A stretch of DNA of 21,142 bases from an uncultured Collinsella sp. GTDB lineage: Bacteria; Actinomycetota; Coriobacteriia; Coriobacteriales; Coriobacteriaceae. This document shows, one piece after another, positions 13,012-21,076 of the stretch. Made by a program: the position numbers and the translations under genes. The notes under the pieces are model-generated. The model was given only the letters and a program-made list of their open reading frames with translations, had not been told where the DNA came from and ran no database searches. The stretch spans positions 1 to 21,142 of the forward strand of contig URNI01000024.1 in assembly GCA_900549135.1 (NCBI GenBank), given 5' to 3'. Numbering within the stretch: position 1 is the first letter of the stretch; each line of letters starts with the position of its first letter.

Positions 13012-14427
13012 TTAATGCGACATGTGCGACTCACGACGAGCGTACACCAGCGACACCGCGAACCCGACCACGGCAATTACAGCCGCCACACGCACGGCAG
13101 TTACAAATCCAATCGCCTGGGCAACGTCGGTCGCAGCGCCAGCGGCGCCGGCGGTCGCAGCAGAACTCGAGAGCAGACCGATAAACAGCGACGGGCCAAA
13201 CGATGCGGCAATCATGTTCCACGTGTTGAGCAATGCCGTTCCGTGAGGATGCTCAGCGGCAGGTAGCGTCTCCAAGCCGGCCGTCTGCGAGGGGCTTAGC
13301 ACCAAACCGACTCCGGCATACACCACAACGGTCAGCGCCACAACGACGCCGATGTTCATGCTTGCCGCCGTCATCGATATGGCAGTCTGCCCCACGGCAA
13401 TCAGAGCAAAGCCAATCGGTAGCAGCGGCCATGCGCCACGGGCGTCCATCACTCGTCCGCCCACAATCGAGGTCACTGCGTTGCAGGCAATCGCCGGCAA
13501 AATGAGCAAGCCCGCAATAAGTGCGGTCATGCCGTATGCGCCCTCAAAATAGAGCGGCAACAAAACGCTCATCGAGAATGTCGTCATCATCGACACCACC
13601 ACAAGCAGACACGCAGGCCAAAAACGAACGCTCGCCATGGGACGCACGTTAAGCACCGGATGCTCGAGCTTGAGCTGACGGGCCGCAAACAGGCCGAGCA
13701 GCACAACAGCGGCGAAGAACGTCACGATGCCGGCAATCAGATTGGTCGAGAACTCGCCTACGGAATACACAAATGCCGTAATGCCGGCGGCGAGTAAAAC
13801 AACCGACAGAATATCGAGCGTGGTGTTCGAGCGCTCCCCGACATTCTGAACATGCTTTACGCCCGCCGCAGCGACCACAATGCCGCCCACCAGCGGCACT
13901 ATGAACACCGCCCTCCAGCCAAACAACGTGCACATAAGACCGCTGATCACGGGTCCAAACGCCGGCCCCAGCGTAATGCAGGCACCGCCCAAGCTCAGAT
14001 ACAGACCGAGCTTCTCGGGCGGAGCGCAAGACAGCACAACGTTCATCATGAGCGGGAACAAGACGCCCGATCCCGCAGCCTGCAAAATACGACTTGGCAG
14101 CAAAACGCTAAACGACGGAGCGACCAGACACAGAACTTCGCCGGCGACCATGCATCCGCATGCGAAAAACAGCAGCTTGCGCGTCGAGAAACGGCCGGAC
14201 AGGAAGGCCATGATGGCCGTAAAGATCGACGTCACGATCATGTAGCCCGAGACGAGCCACTGCGCCGTGGTGGCACTCACCGAAAAGGCTGCCATAATGT
14301 CGTGCAACGCCACGTTAATGATGTTCTCGTTAAACGCGGCAACAAAGGCTGCAATATACATAACGACGAGAATCGCCGCAGTGGCCGATGGCGTTGCTTG
14401 AACTTGTTGCTGAGATTTGCTCCCCAT
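13012..14427 (-). CDS. MFS drug/solute exporter, DHA2 (EmrB/QacA) type
   Basis: An inner-membrane proton-coupled exporter of 471 residues, with the hydrophobic pattern of a 14-helix DHA2 transporter. After a short polar N-terminus, helix 1 carries AAFVAAFNENIINVALHDI, typical of the family. The antiporter motif C appears as LGPAFGPVISG in helix 5, and motif A-like FLSGRFSTRKL follows helix 2. The ATG was chosen because AGGAAGGAA lies directly upstream. The frame remains open for 137 more codons but that part is not protein-like (serine/arginine-rich, antisense to the start of the deformylase gene). Substrate unknown. The neighbouring winged-helix gene downstream might regulate it, as MarR proteins often do with exporters, but no operator was identified. 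Confidence 0.88.
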   Translation of the reverse strand: MGSKSQQQVQATPSATAAILVVMYIAAFVAAFNENIINVALHDIMAAFSVSATTAQWLVSGYMIVTSIFTAIMAFLSGRFSTRKLLFFACGCMVAGEVLCLVAPSFSVLLPSRILQAAGSGVLFPLMMNVVLSCAPPEKLGLYLSLGGACITLGPAFGPVISGLMCTLFGWRAVFIVPLVGGIVVAAAGVKHVQNVGERSNTTLDILSVVLLAAGITAFVYSVGEFSTNLIAGIVTFFAAVVLLGLFAARQLKLEHPVLNVRPMASVRFWPACLLVVVSMMTTFSMSVLLPLYFEGAYGMTALIAGLLILPAIACNAVTSIVGGRVMDARGAWPLLPIGFALIAVGQTAISMTAASMNIGVVVALTVVVYAGVGLVLSPSQTAGLETLPAAEHPHGTALLNTWNMIAASFGPSLFIGLLSSSAATAGAAGAATDVAQAIGFVTAVRVAAVIAVVGFAVSLVYARRESHMSH

Positions 14428-14474
14428 GCATTTCCTTCCTCTTGGAACGACAGTCGCATCGCCCCAGAGGAACA

Positions 14475-14501
14475 GTCCAGGGCGAAAAATGAGCCCTAGA
14501 C
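14475..14501 (-). promoter_or_regulatory. Leader hairpin of the MFS gene
   Basis: Minus-strand GTCTAGGGC and GCCCTGGAC pair over 9 bp (one G-U) around a loop with five Ts. It sits about 50 nt before the MFS start. It could be an attenuator element; no overlapping alternative stem was found. Confidence 0.3.
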
Positions 14502-14632
14502 TTACGCCAGACGCCGTACACGACGAATCTGGCAACATGGTCCAACGTTGAAAGATTGTAACGCGGACGCGCAGCTTTCCTTCCGCGCTATTATTAAAAG
14601 TCCACGAAAGCATAAGACATGAGGAGCCCGCC

Positions 14633-15043
14633 ATGATTAAGCCCATCATGAAATCCGAGTTCTTTTTGCGCCTGCCTTCCGAAGACGCGGGACCCGACGA
14701 TGCCGTGACCGGGCAGGATCTCCTGGATACACTCCACGAGCATGAGCACGAGTGCGTGGGGCTCGCCGCCAACATGATCGGTGTGCGCAAGCGCATCATC
14801 TGCGTAAAGGACGGCAACAGGGCGCTCCTGATGTACAACCCTCAAATTCTTGAGCAGGTCAATGCCTATCAGACGAGCGAAGGATGTCTCTCGCTGATCG
14901 GCGAGCGTCCCTGTACCCGCTATCGCCGCATTAAGGTGGAGTATTTGGACGAGAACTTCGTCCACCGCATCAAAAACTTCTCGGGCTACACCGCCGAGGT
15001 CATCCAGCACGAAATCGACCACTGCAACGGGATTGTTATTTAG
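14633..15043 (+). CDS. Peptide deformylase-like protein, short variant
   Basis: A 136-residue metal hydrolase of the peptide deformylase family, which removes the formyl group from new proteins. Motif II (EGCLSL, Cys85) and motif III (QHEIDHCNG, His126, Glu127, His130) are intact, giving the Cys-His-His metal site and catalytic glutamate. Motif I is CVGLAANMIG rather than GxGLAAPQ, so Met48 replaces the glutamine that normally stabilises the transition state. The protein is also shorter than ordinary Def (about 165-190). I remember a similar short group in gut Firmicutes. GAGGAG lies 6 nt before the ATG, and a possible -10 TATTAT is at 14589-14594. It stands alone with a terminator behind it, so it may be an accessory deformylase. 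Confidence 0.85.
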   Translation: MIKPIMKSEFFLRLPSEDAGPDDAVTGQDLLDTLHEHEHECVGLAANMIGVRKRIICVKDGNRALLMYNPQILEQVNAYQTSEGCLSLIGERPCTRYRRIKVEYLDENFVHRIKNFSGYTAEVIQHEIDHCNGIVI

Positions 15044-15058
15044 TTCCGCCGATTCAAG

Positions 15059-15095
15059 AAAGCTCCCTGCAGCAAAACAACTGCAGGGAGCTTTT
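15059..15095 (+). terminator. Bidirectional terminator between the deformylase gene and alaA
   Basis: AAAGCTCCCTGCAG and CTGCAGGGAGCTTT pair perfectly around an 8-nt A-rich loop, ending in TTTT on the plus strand. The minus strand reads TTTCTT after the stem, so it can also end the convergent aminotransferase gene. Confidence 0.9.
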
Positions 15096-15117
15096 CATAG
15101 TGCGGAGTTTCTATCCC

Positions 15118-16638
15118 CTACGACTGGCGGTAATGGTCAAAGAAGTCGGCGAGGTCTTCGAGGGACTCTTTGAGTACTTCCATGCGCGGCAGGTACACGA
15201 TGCGGAAGTGGTCGGGCTCAGCCCAGTTGAAGCCGCCGCCGCGCGTAATCAGGATCTTCTTCTCGTGCAGCAGGTCAAGGGCGAATTGCTCGTCATCGGT
15301 GATGTTGAACTTTTTAACATCCATCTTGGGGAAGATGTAGAACGCCGCACGCGGCTTAACCACCGAGATGCCGTCAATCTTGTTGAGCGCCTCATACACA
15401 AAGTTGCGCTGCTCGTAGACACGGCCGCCGGGACGGATGTAGTCGTTGACCGACTGATGGCCACCGAGTGCCGTCTGAACGATCGACTGAGCCGGCACGT
15501 TGGAGCACAGGCGCATGTTGGAGAGCATGTTGATGCCCATGATGAAGTCGCTCATGCAGCGCTGGTTGCCCGAAAGCACCATCCAGCCAATACGATAGCC
15601 CGCAATCATGTGCGACTTGGACAGACCGCTAAAGGTAACGCAGGGCAGGTCGGGGGCGAGCGAGGCAATCGAGACGTGCTCGTAGCCGTCCATGCACAGG
15701 CGGTCGTAGATCTCATCGGCAAAGATCATCAGCTGATGCCTGCGTGCAATCTCGACGATGCCCTCGAGCACCTCGCGCGGATAGACAGAACCCGTGGGGT
15801 TGTTGGGGTTGATGATGACGAGGGCTTTGGTCGCACTCGTAATCTTGGACTCCATATCCTCCAAGTCGGGATACCAATCCGCCTGCTCATCACACAGATA
15901 ATGTACGGGATGACCGCCGGCAAGGGTTGCGCACGCCGTCCAGAGCGGATAGTCGGGGCTGGGGATCAGAATCTCGTCGCCGTTGTCGAGCAGCGCGTTC
16001 ATCGAAAGCTGAATGAGCTCGGACACGCCGTTGCCCGTGTAGATATGCTCCATCTGAACGTTGGGCAGGCCCTTGATCTGCGAATACTGCATGATTGCCT
16101 TGCGCGCGGAGAACAGGCCACGCGAGTTGGAATAGCCTTCGCAGTCGGGCAGTTGCTGGCGCATGTCCTTAATGACCTCATCGGGCGTGCGGAAACCGAA
16201 GGGCGCCGGGTTGCCGATATTGAGCTTGAGGATGCGCTCGCCCTCGTCCTCCATACGGGCGGCCTCGTCGACGACGGGACCGCGCACGTCATACAGGACG
16301 TTGTCGAGTTTGGTGGATTTAGAAAAAGTACGCATGGTGGTGCTCCTTGCAATTTGAGCTGAGGGATGGGGTTCGGGCTTGGAATCGTTGCGGGGTGATG
16401 ATGCCTCGCCTTGATCGGCGTCGCCGGCGAGCAGCCAGGTAACATCGACCTCCAAAATACGGGCGAGCAGCTCAGCCACATCGCGCCGCGGGATCGTCTT
16501 GCCGCTCACATATTGGCTCATCTGACTCTTGCCGAGTTTTTTACCGAGCATCTCCGATGCGCGGATTACGTCCGACTGGCGAACGTCGCGATTGGACATA
16601 GTCTGTCGCAGGCGATCGCTAAACGTCTCTTGGGCCAC
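15118..16638 (-). CDS. alaA: XRE-type DNA-binding domain fused to AlaA-type aminotransferase
   Basis: A 506-residue fusion. Residues 1-75 form an XRE helix-turn-helix (FSDRLRQTMSNRDVRQSDVI, KLGKSQMSQYVSGKTIPRRD). A polar 30-residue linker (about 76-105) joins it to a full aminotransferase. From MRTFSKSTKLDNV (101) the match to E. coli AlaA, the glutamate-pyruvate transaminase, is close throughout: DVRGPV, LKLNIGNPAPFGF, IINPNNPTGSVY, FADEIYDR, and the PLP lysine in FSGLSKSHMIAGYR. The GTG start is supported by AAGGAGG 5 nt upstream. An internal ATG at residue 101 has its own strong ribosome-binding site. The likely role is alanine synthesis or degradation linked to self-regulation; this reverses the MocR order only in the DNA-binding fold used. 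AlaA activity is a family inference. Confidence 0.9.
   Translation of the reverse strand: MAQETFSDRLRQTMSNRDVRQSDVIRASEMLGKKLGKSQMSQYVSGKTIPRRDVAELLARILEVDVTWLLAGDADQGEASSPRNDSKPEPHPSAQIARSTTMRTFSKSTKLDNVLYDVRGPVVDEAARMEDEGERILKLNIGNPAPFGFRTPDEVIKDMRQQLPDCEGYSNSRGLFSARKAIMQYSQIKGLPNVQMEHIYTGNGVSELIQLSMNALLDNGDEILIPSPDYPLWTACATLAGGHPVHYLCDEQADWYPDLEDMESKITSATKALVIINPNNPTGSVYPREVLEGIVEIARRHQLMIFADEIYDRLCMDGYEHVSIASLAPDLPCVTFSGLSKSHMIAGYRIGWMVLSGNQRCMSDFIMGINMLSNMRLCSNVPAQSIVQTALGGHQSVNDYIRPGGRVYEQRNFVYEALNKIDGISVVKPRAAFYIFPKMDVKKFNITDDEQFALDLLHEKKILITRGGGFNWAEPDHFRIVYLPRMEVLKESLEDLADFFDHYRQS
16333..16348 (-). promoter_or_regulatory. Internal ribosome-binding site and start inside the XRE-AlaA gene
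   Basis: On the minus strand AAGGAG is followed by 7 nt and an in-frame ATG (16335) exactly where the AlaA domain begins. Starting here would give a 405-residue AlaA without the DNA-binding domain, the size of the E. coli enzyme (405). Confidence 0.55.
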
Positions 16639-16657
16639 TAGAACCTCCTTGCTGGCA

Positions 16658-16741
16658 AAGTTCAATTTATAGAACACGAATTGAACCTGGGTTCAATTTA
16701 GGCAGCAGTATAACGCGGCACCTCATTCGAAAGTTCAATTT
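16658..16741 (-). promoter_or_regulatory. Palindromic operator array upstream of XRE-AlaA
   Basis: AATTGAACCTGGGTTCAATT (16679-16698) is a perfect 9-bp dyad with a 2-nt centre. The half-site AAGTTCAATTT recurs at 16658-16668 and 16731-16741 in the same orientation. -10-like sequences on the minus strand (TATACT near 16707-16712 and TATAAA near 16666-16671) lie among them. The spacing over the promoter fits repression by the gene's own XRE domain. Confidence 0.6.
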
Positions 16742-16800
16742 CATAAGAAAACGAACCGAACTCCGAGATTTGCCCAAAGCGGACAATGATATGCACGCGT

Positions 16801-17658
16801 TTAGAGGTATTCAAGGAAACGTGCGGCAGCAAGCGAAACGTCAGCCGTGCGATATATCGCATTGATCTGCCGATGGGAATGCCCCTCGAGCGGACGCACG
16901 GCAACATCGAACTGACAGCGGCGCAAGATGAGCGCGGGAAGAATGCTCACACCCAAGCCGTCCTCGACCATAGCCATAATCGCATAGTCATCCCAAGTCG
17001 ACAGTTTTGAGCGCACTGCCAGCCCCGCCCGACGAAACAGCGGCGTAATCTCATCATCGGTACCCCGTTCCAGCAGAATAAACTGCTCGTTGGCCAAATC
17101 GGCAAGGGAAACGATCTCCGCGGTGGCAAGCGAGGAGTCTGCTGGCACCACGGCCATCAACTCATCTTGCACCAACAGCCGCGACGCCATGCCGGCGCCG
17201 CGTGGCTCGCGCGGAATAAAGCCCAGGTCGCAGCGGCCTTCTGCCACCCATTGCTCAATCTCGGAGTAATCACCCATCAGCAACTCATAATCGACATCCG
17301 GGTGATCAGCGCGAAACCGTGCGATCACCGGCGGCAGCACGTGGGTCGCCACACTCGAAAACGTACCGATGCAGATTTTGCCGCGCATGAGCCCGCGCAT
17401 CTCATCCACCCGTCGCTGCAAGCGAGTGAATTCCTCACAGAGCGCTTCGACAGCCGGCATGACCTGCCGCCCATCGGCAGAAAGAGCCACGCCCTCGCGA
17501 CTGCGGTCGAGCACCTTAAAGCCCCAATCGGCCTCAAGATCGGCCACCATGCGGCTCACGCCCGATTGCGAATAGCTCAGGCGTTCGGCAGCACGCGTAA
17601 AGCTTCCGGCGCGCACGGTCTCCAGCAGCACCTGCATCTTTTGAACATTCGTTTCCAC
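16801..17658 (-). CDS. LysR-family transcriptional regulator
   Basis: A 285-residue LysR protein: an N-terminal winged helix (about 5-65, with MQVLLETVRAGSFTRAAERLSYSQSGVSRMVADLE) followed by a periplasmic-binding-protein-like effector domain (about 90-285, with GKICIGTFSSVATHVLPPVI). The GTG start has GGAGGGG a few bases upstream. An ATG seven codons earlier would place that ribosome-binding site inside the gene. It is divergent from the EamA-family transporter gene across 118 bp that contain a LysR-type dyad, so it probably controls that transporter and itself. A perfect minus-strand -10 TATAAT is at 17704-17709. Effector unknown. The gene ends 162 bp before the XRE-AlaA start. Confidence 0.9.
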   Translation of the reverse strand: METNVQKMQVLLETVRAGSFTRAAERLSYSQSGVSRMVADLEADWGFKVLDRSREGVALSADGRQVMPAVEALCEEFTRLQRRVDEMRGLMRGKICIGTFSSVATHVLPPVIARFRADHPDVDYELLMGDYSEIEQWVAEGRCDLGFIPREPRGAGMASRLLVQDELMAVVPADSSLATAEIVSLADLANEQFILLERGTDDEITPLFRRAGLAVRSKLSTWDDYAIMAMVEDGLGVSILPALILRRCQFDVAVRPLEGHSHRQINAIYRTADVSLAAARFLEYL

Positions 17659-17703
17659 GGCACCCCTCCACCTATGCATGAGCTTTTGTCATGTTATCTA
17701 TGC

Positions 17704-17756
17704 ATTATATTCGCTTTTCTTCTAAAGCCAGTTCACCCATAGTGAACATGCTCGGA
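17704..17756. promoter_or_regulatory. Divergent promoter region with LysR-type dyad
   Basis: GTTCACCCATAGTGAAC (17731-17747) is a perfect dyad containing the T-N11-A LysR motif. It overlaps a plus-strand -35-like TTCACC (17732-17737), followed after 17 nt by GATATA (17755 onward). The minus-strand -10 TATAAT (17704-17709) lies on the other side, so one site can govern both genes. Confidence 0.55.
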
Positions 17757-17776
17757 TATAGAGGGGATGGAAGCGC

Positions 17777-18687
17777 ATGAACAACGGGCTGTTTACGTAC
17801 TTAGCAGCATTGCTATTGTTTGGCTCCAACGGCATCATCGCCTCTGCCATCGCGTTGCCGAGCTCCGATATCGTGCTACTGCGCACGTTTTTGGGCGCCC
17901 TCTCGCTTGTCACTATCCTTGCCATCACCCAACGCCATAAGTTGCAGGCGCCATCTCGCCCCCGCGAAGCCGCAGCCCTCCTCCTTTCGGGAGCCGCGCT
18001 GGGCGCCAGCTGGATTTTTCTGTTCCGCGCCTACCAGACGATCGGCGTCGGCGTATCCTCGCTGCTGTACTACTGCGGCCCCAACATTGTCATGGCCCTC
18101 TCCCCGCTCATTTTTGGCGAGAAGCTGACCGGCGGTAAAATACCGGCTTCATAGCCGTCGCCTGCGGCGCCTTCCTCATCGCGGCCCAAGGCCTCGGCGG
18201 CAATATGCTCATCGCGGGTATCGTGTGCGGCATCGCCTCGGCCTTCTGCTACGCGTTGATGGTCATTGCCAGCAAGGGAGCGCCACATATCGAAGGTCTC
18301 GAGAACTCCACGCTCCAGGTGAGCGCCGCCTTTGTAACCGCGTTGATCCTTACGCTCCTCACGCAAGGTGTCCCCTCGTTCCTCTCCCCCAGCATTGCCG
18401 CCGGCATCGATTGGCGCGCCGTTGCCATGCTCGGCATTGTCAACACCGGCATCGGTTGCCTGCTCTACTTTAGCGCCGTCGCCAAACTGCCTGTGCAGAC
18501 CGTCGCCGTCGTCGGCTACCTTGAGCCGCTTTCGGCCGTCGTGTTCTCGGCCGTCCTTTTGGGCGAAATCATAACACCGGTCCGCCTGATGGGCGCCGCG
18601 CTTATCATCGGCGGCGCGATTTTTTGCGAACTCGCCGGCAAACGCGCAAACACCAAGGCTGGCATCGCCCAGACAGCACGTGCTTAA
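17777..18687 (+). pseudogene. EamA/DMT-family transporter, interrupted by a frameshift
   Basis: Together the two halves form a typical ten-helix EamA transporter of about 300 residues, probably a metabolite or amino acid exporter. The first half runs from MNNGLFTYLAALLLFGSNGI to FGEKLTGGK, then meets a TAG at 18152-18154. The family sequence resumes one frame over from 18142 (TGFIAVACGAFLIAAQGLGG) and continues to 18687. A single base appears to be missing in or beside GGTAAAATACC (18134-18144), which contains an A run. A ribosome-binding site GAGGGG precedes the ATG. The halves are otherwise intact, so this may be a recent mutation, a phase-variable site or a sequencing error. It is divergent from the LysR gene. 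Confidence 0.8.
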
Positions 18688-18721
18688 TAGCCCCTGCTCT
18701 GAAATACTACCTGCGTATATG

Positions 18722-18745
18722 AATAATCCCCAGATGGGGATTATT
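18722..18745 (+). terminator. Hairpin after the EamA-type gene
   Basis: AATAATCCCC and GGGGATTATT form a perfect 10-bp stem around AGAT, 34 nt after the stop. The T content is only within the stem, so termination strength is uncertain. It also lies upstream of the potassium transporter gene and might be in its leader. Confidence 0.45.
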
Positions 18746-18826
18746 GTCTAAAACGCCCCGATGTGCCAAACTGCTCTTATATGTATAAAGATGGCATAAA
18801 GGTCTACTGCTCGTGGCAGAGGCCTG

Positions 18827-21076
18827 ATGTCCAAGGGAGTCCACGTGGCACACAACAAACTGGAGGCAAGCCCCCAAGACCAGCGTGGTCAAGGCGGGCA
18901 CGGAGCCATCCCCCTCTCCGCTGGCATGCTGCTCGTAACGCTCGGCGTCGTCTATGGCGACATCGGCACGAGCCCCATGTACACCATGAAATCAATCGTC
19001 GCCAACAACGGCGGCATCGGTACCGTCAGCGAGGACATGATTCTGGGCGCGCTTTCGCTCGTCATCTGGACCATGACGCTCGTGACCACGGTCAAGTACG
19101 TGGTAATCGCCATGAAGGCCGACAACCACAACGAAGGCGGCATCTTCGCCCTGTTTAGCCTGGTGCGAAAAGTGGCACCATGGCTGATCCTACCTGCCAT
19201 GATCGGCGGCGCGGCACTGCTCGCCGACGGCATCCTCACCCCCGCGGTCACGGTCACCACAGCCATCGAGGGCCTGCGTACCATCGAGTGGGGCCACGCG
19301 CTGCTGGGCGACGGCCAGACCAACGTCATCATCATCACCATCATCATTATCTGTGGCCTATTTGCCATGCAGCGCGCCGGTACCTCGTCGATCGGTAAGC
19401 TGTTCGGTCCGCTTATGACGCTATGGTTCCTGTTCCTGGCGGGCGCCGGCCTGTTCAACATGCTCGGCAACCTGTCCATCCTACGCGCGCTCAACCCCAT
19501 CCGCGGCATCATGTTCCTGTTCTCGCCCATCAACCACTCGGGCATCATGGTGCTCGGCTTCGTCTTCCTGTCGACGACCGGCGCCGAGGCCCTCTACTCG
19601 GACATGGGCCACGTTGGCAAGGCCAACATCTATGCATCCTGGCCGTTTGTTAAGGCAGCGCTTATCCTTAACTACCTGGGTCAGGGAGCTTGGCTGCTCG
19701 CCAATAACTCCAACCCCCAGATGCTCGCGATGGATATCGTTAACCCGTTCTATATGATGCTTCCCGAGCCCCTGCGCCCCTTTGCCATCGTGCTTTCGGC
19801 CGTAGCGGCCATCATCGCCTCGCAGGCGCTCATCACCGGCTCGTTCTCGCTGGTATCCGAGGCCACGCGTCTCAACCTCATGCCGCATCTGCGCATCCAC
19901 TACCCCAGCGACACCAAGGGCCAGCTCTACATTCCGCTCGTCAACAACATCATGTGGGTCGGCTGCATCTTCATCGTGCTGCTGTTCCAAAACTCCGAGC
20001 GCATGGAGAGCGCCTACGGCCTCGCCATTACCGTGACCATGCTCATGACCACGACGCTTTTGACGAGCTACATCGCCGGCATCCTCAAGCACAAGTTGGG
20101 CGCCTGCGTCTTCGCCCTGCTCTTTGGTGCCATTGAGCTGTGCTTCTTCGCTTCGTGCCTCACCATGTTCTTTGACGGCGGCTACGTCATGATCTTCCTG
20201 GCCGCACTGCTGTTTGGCCTTATGTATGTGTGGCGCCGCGGCACCGCCATCGAGCGCACGCAAACGATCCTGCTGCCCGTCTCCAAGTACATCGATCAGC
20301 TCAACCGCCTGCGCAACGACGAGACCTACCCCGTGCTCGCCGACAATCTGGTGTTCCTCACCAACAGCCCCGACCCGCTCACGCTCGACCGCGACGTGCT
20401 CTATTCCATCCTGGACAAGCACCCCAAGCGCGCTAAGGCATATTGGTTCATCAACGTGCACGTTACCGACGAGCCCTATACGCACGAGTATTCCGTCGAG
20501 ACCTTTGGCACGGACTTCCTCTTCCGCGTTCGCCTGGACCTGGGCTTTAAGGTCAACCAGCGCGTCAACGCCTATCTGCGTCAGATCGTCGGCGACCTGA
20601 TGGCTTCGGGTGAGCTGCCGCCGCAGCACCACACCTACTCCATCTACGAGACGCGCGGCAACGTGGGCGACTTCCGTTTTTGCATGCTGCGCAAGATGCT
20701 CGCCCCCGAAACGGACATCAACCGCAATGACCACCGCGTGATGGCCATCAAGTACGCCGTCCGCCGCGCCTGTGGAAGCCCGGCACGCTGGTACGGTCTT
20801 GAGAACTCGGCCATCATCATCGAGTACGTGCCGCTGTTTGCCCGCATACGCCCGGCCGTTAAGCTCGTGCGCACCCAGGTGCCGCTCGAGGTTCAGATTG
20901 AAGAGGCCGAGGAAATGGAAGTCGACATCTTCTCGGACGACTTGGTCAACGGCAACGAGGCCGGTAGGGACATGAACATCGACCCCACCGAGCTGCTCGA
21001 GAGCGTCGCAGATATGCCCGAACAGCAACAGCTCGACGGCCTCGAGAGTGAACAACTCAACGACGCCAACTTCTAG
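18827..21076 (+). CDS. kup: KUP-family potassium transporter
   Basis: A potassium uptake permease of the inner membrane, probably proton-coupled, 749 residues. The signature GVVYGDIGTSPMYTMKSI opens helix 1 (about 41-58). About 12 hydrophobic helices run to residue 460, including GGIFALFSLVRK and STTGAEALYSDMGHVG with conserved charged positions. A cytoplasmic domain of about 280 residues follows and ends in a glutamate/aspartate-rich tail, longer than in E. coli Kup (622). The ATG has AGAGG 4 nt upstream. A GTG six codons later has GGGAG 5 nt upstream and is nearly as good. No c-di-AMP riboswitch was recognised in the 140-nt leader. It stands alone downstream of the EamA-type gene. The last 66 nt of the window hold no recognisable feature. 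Confidence 0.95.
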   Translation: MSKGVHVAHNKLEASPQDQRGQGGHGAIPLSAGMLLVTLGVVYGDIGTSPMYTMKSIVANNGGIGTVSEDMILGALSLVIWTMTLVTTVKYVVIAMKADNHNEGGIFALFSLVRKVAPWLILPAMIGGAALLADGILTPAVTVTTAIEGLRTIEWGHALLGDGQTNVIIITIIIICGLFAMQRAGTSSIGKLFGPLMTLWFLFLAGAGLFNMLGNLSILRALNPIRGIMFLFSPINHSGIMVLGFVFLSTTGAEALYSDMGHVGKANIYASWPFVKAALILNYLGQGAWLLANNSNPQMLAMDIVNPFYMMLPEPLRPFAIVLSAVAAIIASQALITGSFSLVSEATRLNLMPHLRIHYPSDTKGQLYIPLVNNIMWVGCIFIVLLFQNSERMESAYGLAITVTMLMTTTLLTSYIAGILKHKLGACVFALLFGAIELCFFASCLTMFFDGGYVMIFLAALLFGLMYVWRRGTAIERTQTILLPVSKYIDQLNRLRNDETYPVLADNLVFLTNSPDPLTLDRDVLYSILDKHPKRAKAYWFINVHVTDEPYTHEYSVETFGTDFLFRVRLDLGFKVNQRVNAYLRQIVGDLMASGELPPQHHTYSIYETRGNVGDFRFCMLRKMLAPETDINRNDHRVMAIKYAVRRACGSPARWYGLENSAIIIEYVPLFARIRPAVKLVRTQVPLEVQIEEAEEMEVDIFSDDLVNGNEAGRDMNIDPTELLESVADMPEQQQLDGLESEQLNDANF

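Noticed and set aside
14428..14838. N-terminal extension of the MFS protein by 137 codons
   Set aside because: Serine/arginine-rich and antisense to the deformylase start; the ATG at 14427 has a good ribosome-binding site and leads directly to helix 1.
18688..18826. Possible c-di-AMP (ydaO-type) riboswitch ahead of the potassium transporter
   Set aside because: Such leaders are common for potassium transporters, but the region is too short and shows only one simple 10-bp hairpin, without the conserved core.
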